Shown piece after piece: positions 37,101-48,080 of a stretch of DNA of 64,000 nucleotides. The notes below the pieces were generated by a model, which ran no database searches, was not told the DNA's origin, and saw only the letters and a list, made by a program, of their open reading frames with translations. The translations under genes and the position numbers were made by a program. Positions within the stretch are counted from its first letter, which is position 1, and each line of letters starts with the position of its first letter. Source of the stretch: Sphagnum compactum (taxonomy: Eukaryota; Bryophyta; Sphagnopsida; Sphagnales). The stretch lies in NCBI GenBank assembly GCA_965153455.1, contig OZ234494.1, positions 6,758,001-6,822,000 of the forward strand, given 5' to 3'.

Positions 37101-38396
37101 CATCCCTGGCACATAACAACAGATTGGACAACAGATTTCAATTTTATGAACTCCCTTTGACAACTATTTTCCTTAACAATCTGAATGGGAATAGGGTTTA
37201 GAAGCTAATTAACACTAACCAAATCTGTCAGCTCATAGTTGACAAGCAAGCAAAATGATAGCATTAAATGACTTAGTTGCCTATAATTTATGTAGAGTTT
37301 TCCTACACAATTAGGAGCTGTTCAATACATCAATATAATTTGGAAAAATCACCAATGAACTTCATGATCAAAGGATGAGAAAATTTGACCTTGTCCTAAT
37401 TGGATTAATCTAAAAGTATGTTGGCTAATGGCCATACAGGATTAAGCCTTTTGGTTCGCTTAAATTAGGTTTAGTTGTGGGAAGACAACATAGGCTTGTT
37501 TCCAAAATGGAACTACCCCTCTTGCTTTTCAAACTTGCCAAACAGAAACATCAAGCCAGTGTCCAAGTAGTTGGGACTCATGGTTTGCCTTCTTGCAAAG
37601 GGTTGCAGATTCAATTCATCACTACCAGGCCATGCTCAATGTTACCTAAGAAACTTAGCCTAGTTATTATATGGCTTACAATTGGTTGTGGGAAATCATG
37701 AAATGATGTGGATACCTAGGGTTCTAACCCAGGGAAGGGTGACATAGGAGTGTTGCTCTGATTCAATCATGTGGTGTGCCTAAAGGGTCAAACCCAGGGA
37801 AGGTCCTGGGTCAAGTGAAAGGCATTGCTCCAATTCTAGGGGTTAAGAAAAACGACCACATTTGACAAGGAGTAAGTAACCCTAAGTTTTCAATTTGGGA
37901 AGGGGTTGAGTGAATTAACAGGCAGCATCCAGAAAAACACACCTTCAAGATCTCTCATAGATGGGAAGAGCTTGAAACCTTACAAAATGTAAGAATATCA
38001 AGGCACCCCACATCTGCTTGGAAATTGAAACTTTATGCTTTTAGGATCAAAACATTGGATTGCAAAACATGAAAACAAAAATGATTTCAGAATTTCAAGA
38101 ACAATTGCAAAATTACAAATGGAAGAAGAGATCAAACCTGACATAGTATAGGAAGAAGGCCAATTGCAACCCATGTCTGCTTGGCAATTTGTAATTCAAG
38201 TTTGTCATTGATGAAACATCAAAGAAAAAGGAATTCAGAACTTTATGATGGACAAATGGGAAATCCATGATGTGGGTAGTAACAACTTGCACACGATAAG
38301 GTTGCAGTACTGGAGATATCCAAAATCTATGACAAACTTCATAATGAATTGAATGTCATGTGGCAGGTTGCAAAAAGAATGAGACCTGCACAGAGA

Positions 38397-38400
<4 letters not shown>

Positions 38401-38436
<36 letters not shown>
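38401..38436. repeat. GA dinucleotide microsatellite
   Basis: A pure GA run of about 18 units, 214 bases upstream of the F-box start codon at 38650. GA/CT runs are frequent in plant leaders and promoters; a regulatory role here is only a possibility. Confidence 0.9.
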
Positions 38437-38439
<3 letters not shown>

Positions 38440-38649
38440 ACAAATTTGCTTCATCACATGGTGATGCATTTTCCTTCACCATCTGAAATCTTGAACTCCA
38501 TATTTGTGAGCAAATAGTTGAGATTTACAATGTCAAAATGCTTATTGTCTATGAGAAATAAGTGTCAGGAGTTGTACCTTTCCTAGTATCCAAATTTCTG
38601 AAGACATCAATGTAACCACCAGCCAGAGATCTGAAGAGTTGCAAAAGCC

Positions 38650-39777
38650 ATGAACATTAGTGAAACAGCATGGAATCAAGTGCTGGAAGGTATCTTGCTG
38701 GAGAACCTACCAGTTCCTGTGATCTGTTTGATGAGATGTGTGTGCAAGAAATGGAACTCCTTGATTTGCAGTAGAGCAAGGGTAGTAAATCCTAGTAAGG
38801 TCAAGGAGAGACCTTACCTGGTGTTTCCATTTGTTGAGCAAAGTAGTGCTACGCTTGCAACTTACAGTCCAAGTTTGAGCAAGTGGTATCATCTTCCTCT
38901 CTGCAACTTGAGGCCAAGCTTGCCTCAGCTTCATCTTTGGAAGCCATGGGGTGACATAGACCTGATTGCAGCAGATGGGGGGTTGCTTTGCTTCATGATA
39001 GGATTCACAACTCCTGAGAAAGATGTGAAATTTGTAGTCTTGAACCCTTTAGCCAACACATGGAGACAGCTTCCACCTTTCCCCCAAAACAGACGTTCAA
39101 AGCCCCCATCAGTTTGCGGAATGCATATGGATAGAAGCTCAAGATCTTACAAGCTGATTTTGGCTGGGCATCTTCTGATGTTTGGAGAAGAAGGGCACAT
39201 GAGAACATATTTGTATGATTCATCAACTCAAGCATGGAAGCTTGGTGGGGATTTGCCCCATGAGGTCTATGGTGTTCAAAAGCAATGTACCTTCTGGGAT
39301 GGAAGCTTTCATTTTGTGGAATGTTGCACAAACCAAGTGCGAGCATATGACGAATTGCATAAGGTGTGGAAGAATGTTCTTCCCATCTTGCCTCCCATTT
39401 TTCGCAGCCCGACTCTTGTGGAGAGGTATGGGCACATTCTGATTGTGGGTACCATTGCCAATTCTGGGAGCCTGGAGATTATGGAACTCAACAAAAGCAG
39501 AACAAAGTGGAGAGAGATTGAGAACATGCACCTGCAGGGTGCTGTGATTGAATGCTTCTTCCACAGAGATGGACCAGATCCAAGAAATACACCGTTAATC
39601 TGTGCTGGTCAAGGAGACCTCATTTTTGTCTCAAAGTCAGGATCTAACTCTGTCATGCTGTTGGATGTTTCTCAAGGAACTTGGACCTTTCTGCCCTGTA
39701 GACCCTGCAGCAGTATGAACACTTTAGATGTGAAAGCCACGTTTACATTCAATCCTACATTTGCTGCCGAAGTCTGA
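38650..39777 (+). CDS. F-box family protein (F-box/kelch-like), 375 residues
   Basis: A single-exon gene for a probable SCF ubiquitin-ligase adaptor. A compact F-box opens the protein (about residues 7-41: WNQVLEGILLENLPVPVICL then MRCVCKKWNSLI); the usual LPE(D/E) start of the box is altered. The rest has the propeller-like motifs IAADGGLLCF near residue 110, FVVLNPLANTWRQLPPFP near 130, SYKLILAGHLL near 170, LYDSSTQAWKLGGDLP, and repeated W-containing blades to the C-terminus. The order is the same as in the minus-strand F-box gene at 21.5-22.8 kb, so the two belong to one subfamily, although identity is low by eye. The start follows no long upstream frame. The substrate is unknown. Confidence 0.85.
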   Translation: MNISETAWNQVLEGILLENLPVPVICLMRCVCKKWNSLICSRARVVNPSKVKERPYLVFPFVEQSSATLATYSPSLSKWYHLPLCNLRPSLPQLHLWKPWGDIDLIAADGGLLCFMIGFTTPEKDVKFVVLNPLANTWRQLPPFPQNRRSKPPSVCGMHMDRSSRSYKLILAGHLLMFGEEGHMRTYLYDSSTQAWKLGGDLPHEVYGVQKQCTFWDGSFHFVECCTNQVRAYDELHKVWKNVLPILPPIFRSPTLVERYGHILIVGTIANSGSLEIMELNKSRTKWREIENMHLQGAVIECFFHRDGPDPRNTPLICAGQGDLIFVSKSGSNSVMLLDVSQGTWTFLPCRPCSSMNTLDVKATFTFNPTFAAEV

Positions 39778-41152
39778 AATATTCTTTTTCCAAACATGAG
39801 CCTGCTATATCCATCCAGCTCTTGTGCACATTTGGAAAGTGAAAGCCTTTTGTCTCCAGACATTGTTGTGGATCTGGAGGACAGACCTGAGAGCAAAATT
39901 CAAAGAATCGAAAGCCTAAACAGGAAGGCCTTTGATCTGTACATTGAAATGGGAAGGAAAAAAAATAATTTCTACAAACGGCTTGCTTGTTATCCATTTT
40001 GGATGCGTGAGCTGTGTGCACCTGGTGGTTTACGCCTCAGGCCTTGACACCAGATGATTCCTGAATTGTGAAGAGGAAGAAGAATAAATTCTCGAGCTTG
40101 CAGTTGCCTTAACTGATTTCCAATGTCACTGAACTCCAAGGAACTGGTGCTTGCCTGTCCAAGAATATTAGCTCTCCTGCAGTGCACTGAAGTCAGACTA
40201 GAATTGTGACATGTAAACATCTGAGCTTGGAGAAACTGCTTGATCACCCAATTTTCACTTGGGAGACAGAACATCTCTGAGGGTTTGAACACAGATAAAG
40301 GGGCAGATCTAGTACAGCTATGGCAAGGTGCAAAGGGAAGTTACAATCTGGAGTTTGAGAAGCTTGGGACTCATCTTTTACTGACACTACAGGTGAGAAA
40401 TTGAGCAGTAAAGAACTGATTTGAGATCAGAGCAGTCTGATCTCAACTGTGTGAAGCATTGGAAATGCCAAGTAAAGATGAGTCCCGAAGGCTTTCGGTT
40501 GCCCTCACTAACAGGTCCATTTTCATTCTACACTGTCACATGAACAGGTGAAGATGTCAGGGACAGCAGAAACTCATCAAGAGGAGAGGAAACTCTTGTT
40601 GCACACACAATGGCCACAAACAAGGAGAGAAGATCAACGGCTCATCTTTGAAACTGTGATGAAGTTGGAATTTGATTCATAAACAAATGATTGTTGGGCT
40701 TTAATGGCCACCAAGTTCTTGGTACAGATGTACAGAAGGTTTATATATACAAAAGAAGTCCCAGGGCAATTCTGGACACCAGTAATGAATCCTTCGCACA
40801 AATGAGGCTACAATGCAGGTATTTTGAATGGGAGCATGATTTGACAACCTTCCAGATGAGAATCCTCATGTGCATGAAGGAGTAGCCTAATTGGAATGTA
40901 AAATTTTTCTTTCTCACCACTGCTGCAAACAATGGACGAGAAAATTGTTTGAATCCCTTGCTGTTGCCAAATGAATATTTTGCACTGCTCAGTCAGTTGC
41001 TCACTGTAAAATTAGTCCTTGTCTCCTTGATGAGAGACTTAAGAGTCCTAATGATTGAAGGGAATTTTTAAAAAATGTGTGGACAATGCTCACTATTCTA
41101 GGCATTAAAATAGGCACAATAATAGTACTGGTTGCTGTAGAATAATCAGCAC
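39778..41152. other. Intergenic DNA between the convergent F-box and beta-xylosidase 1 genes
   Basis: Both neighbours end here, so it should contain two 3' untranslated regions facing each other. The open frame at 39796-40047 lacks recognisable motifs and is more likely 3' untranslated sequence of the F-box transcript. Confidence 0.4.
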
Positions 41153-44100
41153 TCACAGAAAGACCACTGAGTGTTTGATGGCTCCAACTCTGAAGACGTG
41201 TGCACCTGCATCCAGCATGTGACTGCCATCCTCCTTCACTCTACTGAGATGTCTGCAAGGATCAATGCTGAAGACCAGTTCACGCTGTGCCCCTGGACTC
41301 AGGTACACACTTTGGAAATCCAGCAGCTGCTTTAATGGAGCACCATTGACTCCTGCTCGAGGAGGCGACGAGAATAGAAGCACTTGGTGATTCCCACCCC
41401 TGTCGCCCAAGTTTTGCACTATAACGCTGACTGTAAACATGGAGTTCTTACAGGTTCCTGTCCTCCAAGAGAAAGTAGCAACCATTCCCACCCAAGCTTT
41501 AGCCTTATCATGCCTGATTTCTAGCCATGGACTTCAGGAGAATAAGTGCAGATTTTTCCTGTTCACAGCACTGTATGCTTTTTGTTTCTGAACTTTTCCC
41601 ACAATGATGACTTTTAGGTTTTACAAAGACCTGTTCCTATGCAGAATCTCTACAACCAGTATGTTCCTATCCCAAGATCAACATAAAATATCACCTCAAA
41701 TATGGGCAATCAGGTTTGGACATTTCTGCCCTCATAACCCTTAAGAACAGAGGTAAAATCTTATGAACATTGTGGTGGCAAATTGGGGACCATGCCAGAG
41801 TGCTCCATTCTTCACTGAAATGGCAATTGGTCCCAAATGACAAAGATGGAACTTGAGTGAATCCATACCTCTGTCCTTCTCAGAGCACAGAAGCTTGCCA
41901 CTTGAGCCCCCATCAGAACCACACATTTGCTCCTGCAAGGTGGGTACAGTCACAGCAGATGGCGCTGACGCAAATTGGTGTGCAAAGGTTGTGTAGCTTA
42001 AGCCATACCCAAATGGATAGATCATTGGTCCAGTGTGGAACCGATAGGTTCGGCCTGGGTAACCTGAAGAATTGTCTGGCCGCATTCGCATATCTGCCAT
42101 GTCAATGTGTGTGTACTTCTCTGGATACCATGAAACTGGTAGCCTACCTCCTGCACATGTAGATTCACCATGCAAAATCATAAGAATCACTTCGCAATCT
42201 CAAAATGGGTCGTGCTAACAAGCTGTGAACATTCTGCATTCAAAAGGTACACATGTACACTGATGAAATTCTCCACAAAGCTGTAAACCCTAATGCAGGA
42301 GGTTTCCAGACATGACAGTAAAATCCTCCACATTGCTGCTGCAATCTATAATGAGAGACACTTTCATACCTGGATTATGGTCGCCAAAGATGATCTCAGT
42401 TATTGCTTGGCCTCCGGCTTGCCCAGGATAGCCCACCCACAGAATACTTTGAATGCGGCTGTCCGCCTTTGCAAAGGATATGTCTACAGGTCCTCCAGAC
42501 ATGACCACAAGAACCACAGGGCGACCAGGTAGGACACTCCCCGCGACAGCTGAGATCAAATCCTGTTGGTGACCAGGTAGGAGTAAGGTCTTTCTGTCGT
42601 GAGATTCTGCTTCCTGTTCCTGGGTGAGCCCAACTACGAGAACGACAGCATCTGCTCTCGATGCCACTTCTGTGGCATGCGGAATGTGATCAACATCCGC
42701 ACAAGCAGTATCTAGACATCCTGGTGCATAATGAACCTTGTCGTAGTCTCCAATTCCTAACAGTACCAGTCCCTGGAGAGGCGTGATGTACTTACAAGGA
42801 ACGCCTGCATTTAGGAATTAGGGTTTAGGAATCAACACTGGGATAAGAAGTTACATTCCCATTTTGATCCGGGAGATCCACGCAAATTCTTACAGCACCA
42901 GCTGAGGGGAGCTTGAAACAGATGGCATACCTGCGTAGTTCCCAAGCATTACGTGCGACGCATTTGCATTGGGACCAATTACTGCCAACGTCGTCTGTCC
43001 CCCGCGACACAAGGGAAGGGTTTGGTTTCTATTCTTCAAAAGAACAATACCCTGCCTTGCAGCTTCCACAGCAAGCTCCTGATGCGCATCAGAACAAACG
43101 TCCCCTGGACCCAATGACCCATATGTCTGATTTGTCGGTCCGTCAAACATCCCGAGTCGCATGCGCACCGAGAACAGATTGTAAAGCGCTGCGTCTATGC
43201 GCGACGAATTCACTTTGCCCACGCCGATTGCCGATTGAGTGTAGGTTGAAAGGTACGACCCACAATTGAGATCCAAACCTGCGTTCAGTGCGTCAGCCAC
43301 AGCATCCTCAGCGGTGAAAGCGTAATCAATCGATTCGTGCATGACCTTCACTGCATCACAGTCAGAAACAATGTACCTGCAGGCCCAACGAGCTCGCCCA
43401 CACACATATCAGGTTTCGTCACAAGCAGCATTTGCAAGTTCACTGTAGATCCATGCGATATATATGATACCTACGATATGGAACGAACATACCCACCAGC
43501 TCTTTGAATGGTCTTTGAACCTCTCTAGGAAAATTCACAACAAGGCTGCAAATGTGACAATCTGTGAATCATGCATGTTGTACGCGTACCCATCTAGACC
43601 CCAAGTATTCCGAACAGTTTCTGTGAGGAAGTTGTAATCAGCACACGTCGGGACCCCATTCACTCGATTGTAGGAGCACATCAGGCTGCTGGATCTGCCG
43701 TCTTCAACGCAACTCCTGAAAGGCGGATTGTACGTGTCTTCCAGATCTTGTATGGTGACCTGCAGCAGCTTATATCAAAGCAACCCAAACATCATTCAAC
43801 GCCGCCGTAGAACGTTCAACAAACAAGCCAAGAATTTCCTTGAGCTGCAAAGCAACGTCTGGTACATCCTGCAGCTGATCCAGCGAGTTGTGGCCCATGG
43901 GTCCGACTCCGATCGAGCACCCAATGTCGTGTACAAAAATCTAGAATCATGTCCTGAGCTCGCAGCTTTGTTTCTTAAGAAAGAAGCTAGAGAATTATAC
44001 ATCATTTCTCTACAAAGCTCAAACAAGATCCACAGCTGCGAGTTTCTTCGAGTACATGAGCAGCGACTAAGTACTGCTGCGTGGAGGAGAAGCTGCAGCA

Positions 44101-45111
44101 TCATCATGCAACATTACCTTAGCATTCAAATGAAACCGGTCTCTTCCCTTCCAGTTATCCAGATCGTAGGCTGTGAAATGCTTGCAACAGGCTGAAACCT
44201 TCATCCTCCTAGGACCTCCTGCCGGCGCGGCACCGCCGTCCGCAACAATCACCTGCTGGTGGTTCAGGGATGGTGAAGAAGAAGAAGTTGCAGTCGACCG
44301 CGCTGCCGCATCATAGCTGCTGCTGCTGCTGCTGCTGGACTGCAGATCTCCCTCTTGCATGCCTCTGATGAAGTGCGTTGCGTAGGAGCTTGTGAGAGCT
44401 GGATCTTCTCCAGCGGTTTCTTGTACCCTCCCCCATCTAGGATCTCTCACTATGTTGATCACCGGAGACCAGTACGTCAATCCACCTCTTCCGACGTTGA
44501 AGAAAGCCCGTGCTTCCGTTGACACAGCCTGCACATTGTTATTGCAGACACACGAGATGACAATCCTGATTCCTCTCATGATGCGCGGTCTCAAAGATGA
44601 TGCAAGGGCTGAGAGCTTGAGCAGTACTGCATGATTTTACCTGGCCGATCCGGTTCCACAGGGTTCTGTTGAAGGAAGCCGCCGTCAAGATAGGCAGAGG
44701 GAAGCTGGTGGCCTGCGGAACAGGACCTCCGAAAGACACATGCGCCACGCCATGCAAACCTTCTTGCCACCAAGTATAGCTGGGGATCCCAAGTCTGGGA
44801 ACAGCCGCTGCGTTGTTGACGAGCTGTTTGATCTTCTCTGGCATCGTCAGTCGCGAGACTAAATCTCTCACGCGAACTTCGTCAGGAAGGGATGTGTCAC
44901 AGAACGTCATTGCTCGCAGACTTGGATCTTGCTCGAAATCGCAACCGTATAACAACTTCTGCATGTGCAGCAGTTCCGGCGATGGATTCACCAGCTGCAG
45001 CAGACCCATTGCGCTCAGGAGTCCGATGACCATGCAGACTGCCTGCCGCCATTTGGTCGATCCCATTTGCTTCTGGTCGACGTTCCGTTGCAGCTGCAGC
45101 GAGCTATTCAT
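41153..45111 (-). CDS. Beta-D-xylosidase (glycoside hydrolase family 3), copy 1
   Basis: A secreted cell-wall enzyme expected to release xylose (often also arabinose) from xylan or arabinoxylan oligomers. The seven exons (minus) are 45111-44641, 44528-44118, 43759-43590, 43376-42931, 42804-42370, 42150-41869 and 41457-41153. They total 2520 bases (839 residues) with no internal stop. An N-terminal hydrophobic stretch ([17 protein letters not shown]) serves as signal peptide or anchor; a start at the internal MGSTKW is possible. GH3 signatures are [30 protein letters not shown] and [13 protein letters not shown]; the catalytic nucleophile is Asp356 in YIVSDCDAV. The GH3 C-terminal domain follows ([36 protein letters not shown]) with a fibronectin-III-like end. 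A serine-rich insertion of about 33 residues in exon 2 is absent from copy 2. Tandem with copy 2 in the same orientation. Confidence 0.93.
44308..44341. repeat. AGC/GCT triplet run inside beta-xylosidase 1 exon 2
   Basis: GCT repeats on the plus strand encode a polyserine stretch on the minus strand, part of the insertion between RGMQEGD and RRMKVSACC. Confidence 0.85.
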
Positions 45112-45756
45112 GAGGAACCAACCGATTCTGCAGCAGGCTACCTACGTATCGCACCTTTCTACAATGCGGCAGAGAGAGACGCACTGCACACAATTACGCT
45201 GTTCCTGGTAACAACGTCTCCTCCTTGTTGAATCTAGTTCCAGAGTGCTGATCGCCATGCAGGTCTCGAGTCATTGACGCACGCAAAAAGTGACACGCTC
45301 TTGAATTAGTTCGATAGCAGATAGCTGGAGAAGTTTTATGACCAGGACTTCCTGCTGCAGGCGAGAGTCTATGTTCTGATTGCGTTGAACGACAAGGTGA
45401 TCATCAGCAGCTGCGTCTTCAAATCTTTTCGATCCTCCACGGTTTTTTCTATCCCACGGTAAGCTTCTTTTTTTCCTACGAGAGACAGAGACAAAGAGAG
45501 ACCGAGAGAGAGAGAGAGCGATCGGGAGATCTACAGATCTACAGACAGTTATGTCAAGCCGCCAGCAAAATTGCGCTAGCTTCTAGTTCAATACTAATGC
45601 CAAGGGAATATCGGTGCAGCACACAAGAATTGCGAGTCCAAGAATGGAACACTTTGAGAAATTTGCGAGTACTCTACCTGATTTTCCTCTACTTGCCACA
45701 GAGTTTGACAAAAGAATCGAGAGAGATTCGACATGATCACAGACAGCAGCGCTCAT

Positions 45757-45791
45757 GAGGAGGAGGAGGAGGAGGAGGAGGAGGAGGAGGA
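45757..45791. repeat. GAG triplet microsatellite
   Basis: About eleven GAG units. It gives rise to spurious poly-Glu and poly-Ser frames on the two strands. Confidence 0.9.
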
Positions 45792-46102
45792 TAGGACTCC
45801 TGCAAGGTTTTGGAGATCACAAAAAAACTGCAGGATTGTCAGAAGCGTCAGTGGCGCCATGATCATCCGTGCAGTTTTTCTATCAGAAAACACCGCAGTA
45901 CAGATTACGGAGAAAACACCACAGCGCGAGCGAGTCTCCAGCGGCAATCTCGAAGCGGGAGCACTGAATTTTCCTTCTCAAACAACGCAACGCCACAAAA
46001 TTACCGTTTGCCTTCTCCGTCTCCTCCTCGCTGCCCTGCCCTCTGCCACTGCACACGTAGTCGAGACCAGAGCGGGGGCGGGTATTTGAAATCGCACCGA
46101 AG

Positions 46103-46124
46103 CCCCCCCCCCCCCCCCCCCCCC
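46103..46124. repeat. C22 homopolymer
   Basis: Twenty-two consecutive C bases, the longest homopolymer in the window, about 1 kb upstream of the beta-xylosidase 1 start codon. Confidence 0.95.
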
Positions 46125-47350
46125 AATTACTTCCATTGTTATTTTGGAAGTGTTTTTGGGTGCTCAGGTGCTCTATACTCATTAGATTTGTTTCAAACTT
46201 ATCCAAATGTTTACATAATATATCAAAAAGACATTGTATAAATAAATCCAATATTTTCAATATTGACTTAACTTCCCACTTAAAGGCATATGAAATTCAG
46301 CAATGATAACACATTCTAGGGGTCCTACTAACATGCTTACACCCCATATTACTCAATTCTTCAAAGGAATTGCAAAACGTGAACTTCCAGTGTTTTAAGT
46401 TCCATTTGCATAGCCTATTCTTGACAAAGAGAATGCATAGTAGCATGCTGCAAAACAGAAGGAAAAGAGAGAGAACATATAGTGAGCCTCCATCTCATCA
46501 CAACATATAAAACATCACAATGTTGTTGCATAGGCTCAGATTCTGCAAAAGCTCCATCATTCACAATAGGTTCATCTCATCCAATGGTGAGATAAACAAC
46601 AGATCCACAATACAGACATAGCAACCACATGGACCTATCTACTGACAAAACCAGCTAGGAACATGCTTCTCTCATGTGCACCAACAAAGTCTCAGACGTC
46701 AATGGATCCCAAGATTACAAAGCAAAGCAGTCTTTTAAAATCTCCTTGCTTGTTTTGTGAGCCAACAAGCAGGCACTGCCTGTGATGAAGGATAAGACTA
46801 GGACAAAGTCACAATTAATCACATCTGTGCATGAATGAGCATGCCTTGGGTGGAATTTCCTGCAAATACTTTGTAAGCACTACTTGCACACCACCTTTGA
46901 GAGTACGAGTCATTCACAAAGAGGTAGGTGTCAAGGTCAAGAATCCTCTTTGAGATTTGCTGACATAGCTTCACATATTCAACCACAAGCCAGAGCAAAA
47001 ATTCCACCACCACCTTTGATGGCTCTCTCTCAACCGTCCCTCCTTGAAACTGCAATGCAACTGATTTTCTGTCATGTTTTTCCAGAAGCAATGGGAAAAC
47101 TCACTCATGATGTTGGATTGCACTCAAGAGACATAGCTAATCGAACACATCATTCAACAACACAACATGAACATGTATGCAAACCCAACATGTATTCTCT
47201 CTCTCTCTCTCCATCAAAATCATTCGAGAACAAAATGTGGCCAGGAATGCTTGCCTCGTGTCCTTTGTCTTTCTTGTCTTCATGTCTTCCACTGTCAACA
47301 ATGATGGCCAAAGGGTTGGGGCACAAATTCAACTGGATATCCAGCAATGA

Positions 47351-47464
47351 CTCCATTGATGCAAATTCTTGACTGCCCACTTCCAACTGCATGGCCATCA
47401 TCAATTGCTCCATTGATGCAAATTCTTGACTTCCAACTTCCAACTTCTCTTTCACAAATGCTTG
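47351..47464. repeat. 57-base tandem duplication
   Basis: 'ctccattgatgcaaattctt' at 47351 recurs at 47408. The unit is a multiple of three, and in one minus-strand frame it gives the peptide EVGSQEFASME twice. Confidence 0.8.
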
Positions 47465-48080
47465 ATGAGAGACCAGACCAGGCACTCTTGGAAAAAAGGT
47501 AACCAGTTGGCTTCTCTTGCGTTTCTTCTCTTTCTGATCTGTGCATTGTTGTTGAAAGCAGCCTCAGGATAATGTTTCTTCCTCAAGAAACAGAATCTAG
47601 GTACCAATTTTTTTTTCTAAAACTGATGTCAGATTGAAGTAATGTCAGTCAGTCAGTCACCATTCAGTGAACCTCTCTGGAGATTTAAAGGTCCAGACTG
47701 GTAAGTCATTTCTCCAAATGTCATGAAGCCTGGGTGCAAAGAGTTTGATTTGAGGAAGAAAAACAATCATGGTTGCAATATTTTCTGCACAGCAACATTA
47801 GACAATTGGGAACCTACCAAAAAAGCTGCAAGCCTCAGTCACATAAAAGTATGGTGGTGATGGACCCAGCTGCAGAACTGTATCAAAAACTTGCATTTTT
47901 GTTTCTATTACCCATTGCTGACCAGCTACCACTCTGTACATTATGAAGCGCGATATCATGACTGCTCATGGTGAGAATGTGCTGTCTCCTGCAAACAGTC
48001 AAATTTCAAGTCAGATTTTGAACCCTACTTTCCACACAGTCCCTCTGGAACAAACTCTTACTGCTGACTTGCTTACCAAA

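Larger units (their letters stand above)
30471..38649. other. AT-rich gene-free DNA upstream of the second F-box gene
   Basis: No gene is recognised. It holds two G-rich tracts able to form G-quadruplexes (30759-30783 and 31080-31102) and a GA microsatellite at 38401-38436. Open frames are short and lack family motifs, including the 111-residue minus-strand frame at 36179-36514. The final part should include the promoter and leader of the F-box gene at 38650. Confidence 0.45.
45112..48080. other. Intergenic DNA between the two beta-xylosidase genes
   Basis: It contains the promoter side of copy 1 and the 3' side of copy 2. Features are a GA-rich tract at about 45482-45520, a GAG triplet run at 45757-45791, a C22 homopolymer at 46103-46124 and a 57-base tandem duplication at 47351-47464. 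Minus-strand open frames at 46819-47091 and 47150-47485 have no recognised motif. A possible extra terminal exon of copy 2 could lie near 47960-47990. Confidence 0.45.

Noticed and set aside
39796-40047. Small gene just after the second F-box gene
   Set aside because: It begins 19 bases after the F-box stop with no separate promoter space and no motif; more likely 3' untranslated sequence.
45733-46241. Plus-strand open frames with poly-Glu and poly-Pro
   Set aside because: They arise from the GAG microsatellite and the C22 tract; composition is that of simple repeats, and the region is upstream of a minus-strand gene.
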